In this document: one piece after another, positions 46,185-55,180 of the stretch
Position numbering within the stretch: the stretch's first letter is position 1
How the letters are laid out: the number at the start of each line of letters is the position of its first letter
Source of the DNA: CALAED01 sp035765195
GTDB taxonomy: Bacteria > Actinomycetota > Actinomycetes > Streptosporangiales > Streptosporangiaceae
Direction of reading: 5' to 3'
Length of the DNA stretch: 64,000 nt
NCBI GenBank assembly: GCA_035765195.1
Contig: DASTYC010000035.1
Span: forward strand, 15,634 to 79,633
Position numbers and translations under genes: made by a program
The notes under the pieces: model-generated
What the model saw: only the letters and a program-made list of their open reading frames with translations
Databases searched by the model: none
Told to the model about the DNA's origin: nothing

Positions 46185-47390
46185 TCAGCCGATGGTCGAG
46201 GCCGATGCCAGCTCCTCGGATCGCCACACCCGGGCCACACCGCCCCATGCCGAGGCCCAGCCCCCGAGCTGGGTCGAGACCACGGAGAGCCTGTCGACCG
46301 CGGCGGGCATGGCGGAGATCCGCAGCTCTCCCTGAATCGGGTCGAGCAGCAACTGGTCGGCTTCGCTGAGCGCGCCGCCCACGACGATACGGTCCGGATT
46401 CAGGATGTTGACGACGCTGCCCAAGCCGGCTCCGAGATGTTCGCCGGCCTCGGAGATGCTCCTCCGGCAAAAGGAATTGCCCTCTTTCGCGCGATTCACC
46501 AGATCGGCGACGCTGGCGATATCCGGACTCGTCCGCTTCGCCTCCTCGAGCAGCGCCTTGCCCCCGGCGTACAATTCGAGGCACCCTCGGTTCCCGCATG
46601 TGCAGCGGTCGCCCCGGTTGTTCACGGAGACGTGGCCCAGCTCGGCGGCGGTTCCGGTCACTCCTCGGTAGAGCTTGCCTCCGATCACGATCCCGGCACC
46701 GATTCCGGTGGCCGCCTTGACATAGAGCAAGACCTCACTGCCTTGACCGGCGCCCACCATGTACTCGCCCAGCGCACCGAGGCTTCCGTCGTTGTCAAGG
46801 TAGGTGCAGACTCCGCCGAGACGGCGCGACAACTCCTCCCCGGCGGTGTGCTCCAGTTCCCGTATCCATCGGTTGAGGAACGTCGTCGACCCGAATCGTC
46901 CCTCGAGCGTGACCGGCGCGGGAATGCCGAGACCGATGCCGATGACCATGTCGAGCCGGGCACCATTCTTGCCGAGAATCTCCTCGATGAGGTCCGCCGT
47001 CTGCTGGAGCACTTTCACGGGCTGATTCTCGGCATCTTCGCTCAGGGAAACGGTCGCCTTGGCGAACTCCTCGTGACCGGCGGTCGCGATCACCACGGTG
47101 ATGTGGGTTCTGCCGATTTCGGCGCCCACGACGAGACCCGCCTCCCGCGTGAGAAGCACCAGGTCCGGCTCGGCCACGCCCGTGACCGGAGAACGCTGCC
47201 CCTCAACGATCGTCAACAGGCCGTGCTCCCGCAGCTGCGTGATCCCCGCTTCGGCATCCTCCGCGGTCAGGTGCGCCAGCGTTCTGAGCTGAGTCCGCGT
47301 GGCCTGGCCGAACGCGAACAGCGCATCACCCACCCGCTGCGCCTCGTCGCGAAAGGGCGCGGACCGCCAGACGCGTTTTTCGGCTTTCAT
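46185..47390 (-). CDS. ROK-family transcriptional regulator/sugar kinase homolog
   Basis: The 401-residue protein begins with a winged helix-turn-helix (GQATRTQLRTLAHLTAEDAE, ITQLREHGLLTI) and continues as a ROK fold with the glycine-rich GAGIVIGGKLYRGVTGTAAE, the zinc-binding signature GHVSVNNRGDRCTCGNRGCL and VVGGALSEADQLL. The presence of a DNA-binding domain marks it as a repressor responding to a sugar or sugar phosphate rather than a kinase. GAGGACGTGCC precedes the ATG. Since the NACHT gene lies just downstream, the two are probably in one transcript, an unusual pairing. Confidence 0.88.
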   Translation of the reverse strand: MKAEKRVWRSAPFRDEAQRVGDALFAFGQATRTQLRTLAHLTAEDAEAGITQLREHGLLTIVEGQRSPVTGVAEPDLVLLTREAGLVVGAEIGRTHITVVIATAGHEEFAKATVSLSEDAENQPVKVLQQTADLIEEILGKNGARLDMVIGIGLGIPAPVTLEGRFGSTTFLNRWIRELEHTAGEELSRRLGGVCTYLDNDGSLGALGEYMVGAGQGSEVLLYVKAATGIGAGIVIGGKLYRGVTGTAAELGHVSVNNRGDRCTCGNRGCLELYAGGKALLEEAKRTSPDIASVADLVNRAKEGNSFCRRSISEAGEHLGAGLGSVVNILNPDRIVVGGALSEADQLLLDPIQGELRISAMPAAVDRLSVVSTQLGGWASAWGGVARVWRSEELASASTIG

Positions 47391-47513
47391 GGCACGTCCT
47401 CACTCGAGTGACCGAACGACGCCATTTCCGTCGCATTGACTACGACGCTGGCACCCTTGGCTCCCATGGCGAAGGGTCAAAGGTCCCTGGGCCCGAAGTG
47501 GCCGGTGGCGTTA

Positions 47514-48563
47514 TCAGGTATCCGCCTCGGCGACCTGCCGGCAGTCGACGAGGATCTTCATGACTCCCGTACCGGATTCGAGCGCTTCGAAGGCGCGGGC
47601 GGCGCGCTCGAGCGGTTCGATACGCGAGATCAGCGGGGGGACGGGGATCTCGCCCGTCGCGATCAGCTCGACGGCAGTCTCGAAGTCACCCCGGTCGTAC
47701 AGCCGCGCGCCGAGCATGATGAGTTCGCGCTCGAAGAAGCGGTACAGGCTGACCTCGCGCGGGACCGGATGGATGGCCACCTGAACCAGGCGGCCGCGGG
47801 TGGCCAGCGCGCCGGCGGCCGCCGTCACCCCGGCGGGGGCGCCGGAAACCTCGAAGGCCACCGCAGCACCCGCGCCGCCGGTCCACTCCTCGACGGTGTC
47901 GGCGAGGCCGTCGCCGCTCGGGTCGAGTGCGGTCAGCCCGAGGCCCTCGGCGACGGACCGGCGGTAGGGGTCCGGCTCGGTCAGCAGCACATCGGCCCCG
48001 GACCGGCGGGCGACGAGCCCGATGAGCACTCCGATCGGGCCGCCGCCGACCACGAGCGTCTTGTCCCCCGGCCGCACCTCCGCAAGACGTACATCGTGCA
48101 CCGCCACGGCGGTGGGCTCCACGAGGGCGGCGTGATCGAGGCGCAGGTCCCGCGGCAGCCGGACCAGTGCGGCGGCGGGGACCGTCCAGCTGTTCTGCAT
48201 GGATCCTGGCGCGTCGACGCCGAGGACGGTCAGCCGATGGCAGACGTGCGTGTGGCCCGCCCGGCACGCCGGGCACCTGCCGCACCAGACCAGCGGCATG
48301 ACGGTGACGTGGTCGCCCGGCCGCCATTCGCCGGCGCCGGCGCCGACCTGCCCGACCCGGCCGGACATCTCATGCCCGATCACCTGGGGCGGGGCGACTC
48401 TGCCGTCCATCTCGCCGTGGAAGATGTGCAGGTCGGTGCCGCAGATACCGGTGTAGGCCACGTCGACGCGCACGTGGCCGGGTGGCGGCGGTGCGGACTC
48501 GGCGGCGTCGACCGTGAGACTGCGGGCCGCTCGGTAGGCGACGCGCCGGGGGAGGCCGTTCAT
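47514..48563 (-). CDS. Zinc-dependent medium-chain alcohol dehydrogenase
   Basis: This 349-residue enzyme of the MDR superfamily oxidises or reduces an alcohol or polyol with NAD(P). Catalytic zinc ligands are visible in GICGTDLH (Cys), GHEMSGRVGQVG (His-Glu), and a four-cysteine structural zinc loop CGRCPACRAGHTHVC. The Rossmann glycine motif is LVVGGGPIGVLIGL, and TEPDPYRRSVAE hints at NAD selectivity through the acidic residue. AGAGGA sits 7 nt upstream of ATG 48563. Relatives include sorbitol/threonine dehydrogenase-like proteins. It may be regulated by, or share its substrate with, the neighbouring ROK protein, but that is speculation. Confidence 0.88.
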   Translation of the reverse strand: MNGLPRRVAYRAARSLTVDAAESAPPPPGHVRVDVAYTGICGTDLHIFHGEMDGRVAPPQVIGHEMSGRVGQVGAGAGEWRPGDHVTVMPLVWCGRCPACRAGHTHVCHRLTVLGVDAPGSMQNSWTVPAAALVRLPRDLRLDHAALVEPTAVAVHDVRLAEVRPGDKTLVVGGGPIGVLIGLVARRSGADVLLTEPDPYRRSVAEGLGLTALDPSGDGLADTVEEWTGGAGAAVAFEVSGAPAGVTAAAGALATRGRLVQVAIHPVPREVSLYRFFERELIMLGARLYDRGDFETAVELIATGEIPVPPLISRIEPLERAARAFEALESGTGVMKILVDCRQVAEADT

Positions 48564-48676
48564 CGCACATCCTCTCCTCGTGCCTGAGCGTCGCCGATTG
48601 TAAGCGGACCCGGAACCGCGCGGACGGCGGCCGGTGGCCGCCCGCATCGGTGCGAGGGCACGCCGGAGGTTCGTGA

Positions 48677-50557
48677 TCAGCGGCGGCGCCGGCCGGGAGA
48701 GCCGATCAGCCCGGCGAGGAAGTCTTGGGTCTGTGGATCGGCGGAATAGATGACCGTGCCGAGCATCCCGCGGGTGAGCAGCACCTTGTAGATGTTGCGA
48801 ATGTGCCGGTCATAGCGCAGATCGGTGACCGACCGCCGCCGGAACTCGGGGTCGGCGTTGGCCTCCCTCACGGTGACGGTCCGACCGTGGCGTGCCACCA
48901 GATCGGGGCCGATGATGACGCCGGACCAGTCGTATTCGAACCCTTGGGCGGTGTAAACGCAGCCGACCTGTTCGAAGCCGCCGTCCATCGTCGCCCACAG
49001 CGCGCTCGGCGGCGCGGTTCCGACGGCACGATCACCCTTGACGTTCCATGGCCTGGCCCAGTCGCCGAGCCGGACGTCGCTCACGAGGCCGCCATCGGGC
49101 CGGGCATCACTCCATGGCCAGCAATACCCGGCGGAGATTCGCGCCGAATAGCCTTCGTCGAGCTTTCCCCGCAGCATGTCTTCCATTTCCCACGGTGACT
49201 CGGCGAGCCTGACGTCGAAATGGTCGTCGCCAGTCCACGGCTCGGCACCGCCGGGTTCGAGGCCGAGCAGCCGCAGCACCCAAGTTTCGTACTTCCGGCT
49301 GCCCCCGCATCGGAACTGTCCGTCGAGCGGAACGTGATGAACGCGGAGCCCAAGGGACGAGGCGTGTGACTTGATGGCCTCCACGGTTCCGACTTCGCCG
49401 GGCTTCACCACCTGATGCTCATCGAGCAGGAAGACGGGCACCCGTGCCGCCGCGATGAGCTCGTCGACCTGCGGGCGCCCGGTTCGCTGCGTGGCCCTGG
49501 TGAACCGGTTGGCCGACGTTTCCCTGATGCGGTGGGCCTCATCGCAGATCAGTACGTCGACGTCGTTCGGCCGGGCATCGACAAAGCTGTTGAAGTACTT
49601 GAACAGGCTCTTGATCCGGGGCGCGCCGTGGCCGACATGCCGCCGCATGGTCTGGGTGAAGGATCGGGATCCGGTCGCGTGCAGCGCCGAATAGCCCTGG
49701 CGGTGAAGCTCACCCAGCAGCGACAGCGCGATGACGCTCTTGCCGCTTCCAGGGCCGCCGGTGATGATGACGACCTCCTTGGCGTCCGAGCGCCGTGCCT
49801 TGTCCACCGCATGCAGGACGATCTCGTAGGCCAGGCGCTGCTCGGCAAGCAAAGTGAACTGCTCGCGGTCCTTGATCTCGGCCGCCGCCAGCTTGAGCAG
49901 CTGCTTGGACGGGCGTACGGCGCTTTTCAGCAGCCGGTCGGCGGCGCCGGTCCCGAGCTCGGGGGCGAACTGGCCGCGCAGATATTCGAGAAAGTCGGCT
50001 CGTCCGCTCTTCGTGAAGAGCCTGGTTCTTTCGGTCGTCGCCAGTTCGAAGAGGTCGTACACGTCAACGTCGGCAGCATTGTGCAGGTACGCGACCCCGC
50101 GTACGGCGTTGTGGTCCCCGCGCAAAGAGGCCACGAAATCAGCGATGTAATCGCAGTATCCCCGCACTTGGAGCAGCGGATGCTCCAGCTCTCGGTTCAT
50201 TCCTTCGACGACGACCAGTCGTTCGTTGTCCTCGTACAGCTCGGCCCGGCTCCACTGCTTGAGCTCGACAATGACGTATGCGTCGCCGCCGGTGCGCCGA
50301 TCAATGCCCGCGAGCACGACGTCGGCCCGCTTGCTGGTCAGCGGCAGCTGATACTCGATCAGCATTTCGATCTCGCCGAGCCCGGCCGCCACCAGGTCGT
50401 GCGCCAGAACGGGAAGGCTGCGCCGCCAGGACTTGCGCTCCGATTCCGATGGCGACCGTCCGGTCATCGCCCGCACGTGGTCGGCGATGATCCCTGCGAG
50501 CTGTCGTTCCATGGTCGAGCCCACCAGGCTCGCGGCGGAGACCCGGAATCCCGTCAA
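48677..50557 (-). CDS. Nuclease-helicase: PD-(D/E)XK domain plus DUF2075 SF1-like helicase
   Basis: The ~626-residue protein couples an N-terminal PD-(D/E)XK-type nuclease (MLIEYQLPLTSKRADVVLAG with Asp, then YVIVELKQWS as ExK) with a DUF2075/SF1-like motor. Walker A is GGPGSGKSVIAL (~267-274), Walker B is DVLICDEAHRIRE (~337-345), and later helicase blocks include GQFRCGGSRKYETW, VYTAQGFEYDWSGVIIG and NIYKVLLTRGMLGTVIY. I chose TTG 50557 since GGGGGAAG lies just upstream and a palindrome sits in the longer N-terminal extension (ATG 50602). A MazG-like gene precedes it on the same strand. A role in nucleic-acid processing, possibly phage defence, is inferred. Confidence 0.82.
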   Translation of the reverse strand: MTGFRVSAASLVGSTMERQLAGIIADHVRAMTGRSPSESERKSWRRSLPVLAHDLVAAGLGEIEMLIEYQLPLTSKRADVVLAGIDRRTGGDAYVIVELKQWSRAELYEDNERLVVVEGMNRELEHPLLQVRGYCDYIADFVASLRGDHNAVRGVAYLHNAADVDVYDLFELATTERTRLFTKSGRADFLEYLRGQFAPELGTGAADRLLKSAVRPSKQLLKLAAAEIKDREQFTLLAEQRLAYEIVLHAVDKARRSDAKEVVIITGGPGSGKSVIALSLLGELHRQGYSALHATGSRSFTQTMRRHVGHGAPRIKSLFKYFNSFVDARPNDVDVLICDEAHRIRETSANRFTRATQRTGRPQVDELIAAARVPVFLLDEHQVVKPGEVGTVEAIKSHASSLGLRVHHVPLDGQFRCGGSRKYETWVLRLLGLEPGGAEPWTGDDHFDVRLAESPWEMEDMLRGKLDEGYSARISAGYCWPWSDARPDGGLVSDVRLGDWARPWNVKGDRAVGTAPPSALWATMDGGFEQVGCVYTAQGFEYDWSGVIIGPDLVARHGRTVTVREANADPEFRRRSVTDLRYDRHIRNIYKVLLTRGMLGTVIYSADPQTQDFLAGLIGSPGRRRR

Positions 50558-50573
50558 GAACTTCCCCCAGCCG

Positions 50574-50590
50574 GCACGAGTTACTCGTGC
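50574..50590. promoter_or_regulatory. 17-bp palindrome between the MazG-like and nuclease-helicase genes
   Basis: GCACGAGT-T-ACTCGTGC is a perfect inverted repeat with 8-bp arms and a 1-nt centre, placed 17 nt upstream of the preferred TTG start of the nuclease-helicase gene. It may be an operator for that gene. It falls within the coding frame if translation begins at ATG 50602, which is one reason for preferring the shorter form. Confidence 0.45.
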
Positions 50591-50683
50591 GGGTGGGGGC
50601 ATGTCCGTGATCAGAGATGATCGGCGGAAGCCCGTCGGGCCGCATTCCCTGCGTGGAGCAGACTATCGCGACCACCGACATAT

Positions 50684-51037
50684 TCAGGACAAAGGCGGAG
50701 CCTTGCGCGCGGAGCCGCGATAATCGTCCACGTTATAGCGGCGCTCGCTCTCGTCGAGCTTCACCTGTGCCGCCTCGATGAGGTCAACGTCGAGCACGTC
50801 GGCCAGCCGAACCAGATAAATGGTGACGTCCGCCAGTTCCGATCGCATCCGGGCAGCCGCCTCCGGGTCCGTCATGACCCGTGTCGCCTCCTCGGGCGTC
50901 ATCCATTGCAATTCCGCGAGAAGCTCTCCCACCTCGCCCGCGAGCGCCATTGCCAGGTTCTTGGGCGTATGGAACCGTTCCCACTCGCGCGCGGCCGTGA
51001 ACTCCCGTAGCCGGGCGGCCAGTTCGTCCAACGTCAC
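50684..51037 (-). CDS. MazG-like nucleotide pyrophosphohydrolase
   Basis: A 117-residue all-alpha NTP pyrophosphatase of the MazG/dCTPase (RS21-C6-like) class. The metal-binding acids are visible in AGEVGELLAELQWM (EVGE at 35-38, plus ~42) and SELADVTIYLVRLAD (Glu 67, Asp 70). Family members hydrolyse dNTPs or NTPs to monophosphates and PPi, and clear modified or excess nucleotides; some act in phage response by depleting nucleotides. It lies upstream of the nuclease-helicase with a 126-nt gap on the same strand. The ATG has a weak ribosome-binding site. Confidence 0.88.
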   Translation of the reverse strand: MTLDELAARLREFTAAREWERFHTPKNLAMALAGEVGELLAELQWMTPEEATRVMTDPEAAARMRSELADVTIYLVRLADVLDVDLIEAAQVKLDESERRYNVDDYRGSARKAPPLS

Positions 51038-51148
51038 GTCGGCAACAGTACGTCTCGGGCACGCGCGACCGCATGGACGGGTCTCGGCGACTCGTGGCTC
51101 GTTTCTCCTGCCACCTTTCGATGCCTGGGCGGGGCTTTTGCGCTGGGC

Positions 51149-53698
51149 CTACTCCGCGGTGACGGCGCGGAGCGTGTTGGTGCGGGCGGCGCGCCGGGCC
51201 GGGATGCCGGCGGCGAGGACGGCTGCCCCGATCGCCAAGGCGCCGAACAGCGCCAGTTGCGCGACCGGCACCCTCGCGGTGGGCAGGTCGAGGGTGACGG
51301 TGGTCGCCCACCCGAGGAAGGTGCCGAGTGCCAGTCCGATGACGGCGCCGATCGCGGCGATGATGATCGCCTCCCAGCGGATCAGTGACCGCACCTGGCG
51401 CCGATCCATCCCCACCGCGCGGAGCAGCCCGATCTCGCGGACGCGTTCCAAGATCGACAGCGCCAGCGTGTTGGCGATGCCGAACAGGGCGATCACGATC
51501 ACCAGCCCGAACAGGCTGTAGTACACGCGCAGGGCGGGATCGATCTCCGCCGACACGTCGCGGCGCAGGGCGGCCCGGTCGGTGATCACCACGTTGGGGT
51601 AACCGGCGAGGGCACGGTCGATGGCGGCCCGGGCCGCGCCCGGTGCGAGGCCTTGGCGCGCCGTCGCGTAGATCTGGGTTACGCCTGGGTCGCCGGCGAG
51701 GCTCGTGTAGTCGGCCGAGGCGATGAGGTAGTCCTCGAACGGCCGGTGCGCGAAGTAACCCTTCGGGAAGTCAAAGATCGCCCGTACGGTGAGGGTGCGC
51801 TCGGCGCGTGCCGTCCGTACGGTCACCGGCGAGCCGAGCGCCAGGCCTTCAGCCTCGGCCGCCGAACGGCTCACGGCGATACCGCCGGCGCGGAGGTCGG
51901 ACAGGGCGCCGGCGGCCGGCTCCGGCGACAGCACCCGTGTCACGGCGGCGGGATCGGCGCCGGTGATGATGTCGTTGTGGCCCGCCACGGTGACCTCGAT
52001 GTCCTGGAAGGCGCCCACCGCCGCGAGTTCGGGCAGCGCGGTCAGCCTGTCGGCCACCGCCGGGTTCATCCGCGGCCGATGCGGCCCCCCGCCGGCGGCC
52101 TCGAGGTGGAAGTCCGCGCGCAGCGTCTTGTCGAACCCGCCCACCGAGGACGCCTTCGTGCCGGCGGCCAGGGTGGCGAGGAAGCCCATCAGCGTGAGCC
52201 CGATGACCAGCGGCAGCAGGGTCGCCGCCGTACGACGCGGGCTGCGCACGGCGTTGTCGCGCGCCAGCCCGCCCACGACGCCGCGCACCCGGCCGATCGG
52301 TGCGCCGATGACGCGGGACAGCCCGCGCGCCAGCACCGGACCGAGCACCAGCACGCCCAGCGACGTGGCGACCCCGCCGGCCCGCACGTAGGTGGCGTTG
52401 GCAGGGTCATCGAGCACGCCGGCGATGACCGCGGCGACGCCCGCGACGGTCGCCGCGGCGCCCACCACGGCGCGGATCCGGCTCGCGCGCCGGTCGAGGG
52501 TGAACACGTCGCCGCGCAGGGCCGCCACCGGCGGCACGCGCGTGGCCCGGCGCGCCGGACCCCACGCGGACACCAGCGCGGTGCCGACGCCGACCGCCAG
52601 GGCGATGGCCACGGTGCTCGGCGAGATCCGCGGCGCGGTGCCGGACACGTCGGCGACAATGGCGCCGCCGGCGTGCAGCAGCCCGCCGAGGAGCCAGGCG
52701 ATCGCGACGCCGAACACCAGGCCGAGCGCCGCGGCGAGGACGCCGACGATCGCCGACTCCAGCAGGATCGCGCGGCGCAGTTGGCCGCGACCGGCGCCGA
52801 CGCAGCGCAGCAGCGCCAGCTCCCGGGTGCGTGCGGCCAGGATGATCGAGAAGGTGTTGCGGATCAGAAACGACCCCGCGAACAGCGCCACGGCGCTGGC
52901 GACCAGCAGGATCTGTTTGATCAAGCTGTCGGGTTCGGTGCGTTCGGCGGCCAGGGCGGCTCCGGTGAACGCCTGATAGCCGGGGCCGAGGGCCGCTGTC
53001 ACGGCGCCGTGCAGCCGCCGTTCGCCGATGCCGGGGGCGGCATGGAGCTCGATGTAGCCGACCTCGCCACGGGGAGCCAGCAGCCGGCGCGCGGTCGCCG
53101 GGTCGAACCCGACAAGAGTCACCGCCTCGGTGAACTCGGGGGAGTCCAGCACGCCGACGATCGTGGCCGGCAACGGTGCGCCGCCCGAGACCACGACCCG
53201 CACCCGTGCCCCGACCCCGAGCGTTTGATCGTCGGCGGTCGTCTTGTCGATGACGATCTCGCCGGGCGCCTGCGGCACCCGCCCCGCGCGCAGATCCGCG
53301 GTGAACGACGCGTCGATCGAGCGGCCGAGCGGCGCCCGCCCGCCGATCGCGTGACCGTCCCGCCCGATCAGCTGCGCGTCGCCGACGATCACGCCGGTGG
53401 CGTGGGCCACCCCGTCGACCCGGGCCGCCCGGTCGACGACCGAAGCCGGAATGGGCCGAACGGCGATGAACTCGCCGGTCTCGTCGGAGAAGAGCTCGCC
53501 GCCGTCGCCGCCCAGGACGGCCCGCACGGTGACGTCGGCTCGGTGGGTACGGTCGATCAGGTTTCGCCCGCCGGCCTTCGCGGTGTCGGTCAGGATGAAC
53601 GTGCCCGCCACCATGGCGACGCCGAGCACGATCGCCGCGGCGGTGAGCAGCAGCCGCGTCTTGTGTGCGAAGACGCTCCGCATCGTGTAGCGCAGCAT
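51149..53698 (-). CDS. FtsX/MacB-type ABC transporter permease
   Basis: This 849-residue permease has an N-terminal span (LLLTAAAIVLGVAMVAGTFI), a large periplasmic-side MacB-like domain, and two FtsX cores: about 260-380 (ALFAGSFLIRNTFSIILAAR and RELALLRCVGAGRGQLRRAI) and 720-840 (FGIANTLALSILERVREIGL and LLRAVGMDRRQVRSLIRWEA). That two-core layout is standard for actinobacterial ABC exporters of lipids, lipoproteins or antimicrobial peptides. It begins 4 nt after the ATPase gene stop and is the last gene of the operon. Substrate unknown. Confidence 0.92.
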   Translation of the reverse strand: MLRYTMRSVFAHKTRLLLTAAAIVLGVAMVAGTFILTDTAKAGGRNLIDRTHRADVTVRAVLGGDGGELFSDETGEFIAVRPIPASVVDRAARVDGVAHATGVIVGDAQLIGRDGHAIGGRAPLGRSIDASFTADLRAGRVPQAPGEIVIDKTTADDQTLGVGARVRVVVSGGAPLPATIVGVLDSPEFTEAVTLVGFDPATARRLLAPRGEVGYIELHAAPGIGERRLHGAVTAALGPGYQAFTGAALAAERTEPDSLIKQILLVASAVALFAGSFLIRNTFSIILAARTRELALLRCVGAGRGQLRRAILLESAIVGVLAAALGLVFGVAIAWLLGGLLHAGGAIVADVSGTAPRISPSTVAIALAVGVGTALVSAWGPARRATRVPPVAALRGDVFTLDRRASRIRAVVGAAATVAGVAAVIAGVLDDPANATYVRAGGVATSLGVLVLGPVLARGLSRVIGAPIGRVRGVVGGLARDNAVRSPRRTAATLLPLVIGLTLMGFLATLAAGTKASSVGGFDKTLRADFHLEAAGGGPHRPRMNPAVADRLTALPELAAVGAFQDIEVTVAGHNDIITGADPAAVTRVLSPEPAAGALSDLRAGGIAVSRSAAEAEGLALGSPVTVRTARAERTLTVRAIFDFPKGYFAHRPFEDYLIASADYTSLAGDPGVTQIYATARQGLAPGAARAAIDRALAGYPNVVITDRAALRRDVSAEIDPALRVYYSLFGLVIVIALFGIANTLALSILERVREIGLLRAVGMDRRQVRSLIRWEAIIIAAIGAVIGLALGTFLGWATTVTLDLPTARVPVAQLALFGALAIGAAVLAAGIPARRAARTNTLRAVTAE

Positions 53699-53702
53699 GT
53701 CG

Positions 53703-54476
53703 TCAGGCCCCCAGCGCCTTCATCCGGTCGAGTACGCGCTCAGCGGTCGGCGCCGCCATGGTGTCGACGACGCGGCCGTCGGCCAGGAATACCGCCTCGT
53801 CGGCGTGCGCGGCCGCGATCGGATCGTGGGTGACCATCACAATTGTCTGGCCGAACTCATCCACCGACCGGCGCAGGAACGCCAGCAGCTCCGAGCCGGA
53901 CCGGGAGTCGAGGTTGCCGGTCGGCTCGTCGGCGAAAACGATCTCCGGCCGCGCCGCCAGCGCCCGCGCCGCGGCGACCCGCTGCTGCTGCCCGCCCGAC
54001 AGCTCGGCCGGCTTGTGTCCGAGCCGGTCGCCGAGGCCGACCGCGTCGATCAACTGGTCCAGCCAAGACCGGTCGACCGTACGCCCGGCCAGCCGAGCCG
54101 GCAGCACGATGTTCTCGGCGGCGGTCAGCGTGGGCAGCAGGTTGAAGGACTGGAACACAAAGCCGATCCGTTCGCGGCGCAGCCGGGTCAGCCGGCGCTC
54201 GCCGAGCCGCGTCAGGTCGGTGTCGCCGAGGAGAACGGTGCCTTCGTCGACGCTGTCCAGCCCCGCCATGCAGTGCAGCAGGGTCGACTTGCCGGACCCG
54301 GAGGGCCCCATCACCGCGCTGAACCTCCCATGGCCGAACTCCACCGACACGTGGTCCAGGGCGGTCACCGCGCCGGGACCGCCGCCGTACGTCTTGACGA
54401 TCTCGACGGCGCGGGCGGCGATGGCGGGGACGTGTGCGGCTTGACCGGCGGACGCGGCCACTTGGCCGGCACTCAT
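53703..54476 (-). CDS. ABC transporter ATP-binding protein (LolD/MacB type)
   Basis: The 257-residue ATPase has all nucleotide-binding motifs: Walker A GPSGSGKSTLL, Q-loop in GFVFQSFNLLPTLTAAEN, signature LSGGQQQRVAAARAL, Walker B IVFADEPTGNLDS and the H-loop in TIVMVTHD. PTGNLD is characteristic of the MacB/LolD family, which works with FtsX-type permeases such as the next gene. The Ala-rich N-terminal ~18 residues are not conserved. Confidence 0.95.
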   Translation of the reverse strand: MSAGQVAASAGQAAHVPAIAARAVEIVKTYGGGPGAVTALDHVSVEFGHGRFSAVMGPSGSGKSTLLHCMAGLDSVDEGTVLLGDTDLTRLGERRLTRLRRERIGFVFQSFNLLPTLTAAENIVLPARLAGRTVDRSWLDQLIDAVGLGDRLGHKPAELSGGQQQRVAAARALAARPEIVFADEPTGNLDSRSGSELLAFLRRSVDEFGQTIVMVTHDPIAAAHADEAVFLADGRVVDTMAAPTAERVLDRMKALGA

Positions 54477-54479
54477 GAT

Positions 54480-54740
54480 CTACCCCACGTCCCGCAGCAG
54501 CTTTTCGATCGCGGCGACCCGCTCCGCGAGCCTCGTCAGCTCGGCCGCCAGCTGCTGCTGGCTCGCCGCGCACTGCTCGGCGAGCTCTTGGTAGCGCAGG
54601 CTGTGCTGAGTGTCGGCGAGGGCCTGCGCCTTGCGGGCGTTCGCCTGCATCGCCGCCCTCCCCACCACTCCGGCCATGACGGCGATCACCATGACGGTGA
54701 TCCCCGAGATGACCAGGAGCGGGATCCAGCTCTCATCCAT
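54480..54740 (-). CDS. Small membrane protein with coiled coil
   Basis: An 86-residue protein with one N-terminal membrane helix (IPLLVISGITVMVIAVMAGV) followed by a heptad-type coil (QHSLRYQELAEQCAASQQQL, LTRLAERVAAIEKLL). It sits between the regulator and ATPase genes, overlapping the former by 8 nt, so it is part of the operon. Its role is unknown; a scaffold or modulator of the transporter is possible. Similar small ORFs accompany such cassettes in other actinomycetes, as far as I recall. Confidence 0.7.
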   Translation of the reverse strand: MDESWIPLLVISGITVMVIAVMAGVVGRAAMQANARKAQALADTQHSLRYQELAEQCAASQQQLAAELTRLAERVAAIEKLLRDVG

Positions 54741-55134
54741 CGGTTCCTCCGTTTTCGTCTTCCGGGCCGGGCAGGACCGGCCGGGTCCGTTGCCGGCTCA
54801 CTTCGCCCGGCGTGGCGCCGGCCGGCAGGGCGGCCGCGGCCTCGGCCACCACGTCGGGGGTCAGGCGAATGTCGAACGGCTCCAGCTCGTACCACTTGAC
54901 GGCCTTGCCGTCGCCGCCGAGCTCCAGTGACCCGGTCACCAGCCCGGCCTTCTCCAGCCGGTCCAAATGCAGGTAGAGCAACGGCCGGCTGATGCGCAGC
55001 TCGCGGGCGAGTGCGCTGACGTACTGGCGTCCATGGCGCAGCGCCGCGATCACCTTGAGGCGCTGAGGGTGGTCCAGCGCGGCCACCACGAGGGGCAGCC
55101 GCGCCGGATCCTGGTGCTCCTCGCCAGCGCTCAT
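54733..55134 (-). CDS. ArsR-type winged-helix transcriptional regulator
   Basis: The ~133-residue protein has a winged helix-turn-helix core: LVVAALDHPQRLKVIAALRH, YVSALARELRISRPLLYLHL and RLEKAGLVTGSLELGGDGKA, followed by a beta wing and an acidic tail. It probably represses the downstream small-membrane/ABC genes and itself. No metal-binding cysteine set is visible, so the signal is unlikely to be a classical ArsR metal. ATG 55134 follows GGCGGGAG; ATG 55146 is an alternative. Confidence 0.82.
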   Translation of the reverse strand: MSAGEEHQDPARLPLVVAALDHPQRLKVIAALRHGRQYVSALARELRISRPLLYLHLDRLEKAGLVTGSLELGGDGKAVKWYELEPFDIRLTPDVVAEAAAALPAGATPGEVSRQRTRPVLPGPEDENGGTDG

Positions 55135-55180
55135 GTCTCCCGCCATCCGTAAGCCAGCAGCTTCATCTGTCAGAAAATTA

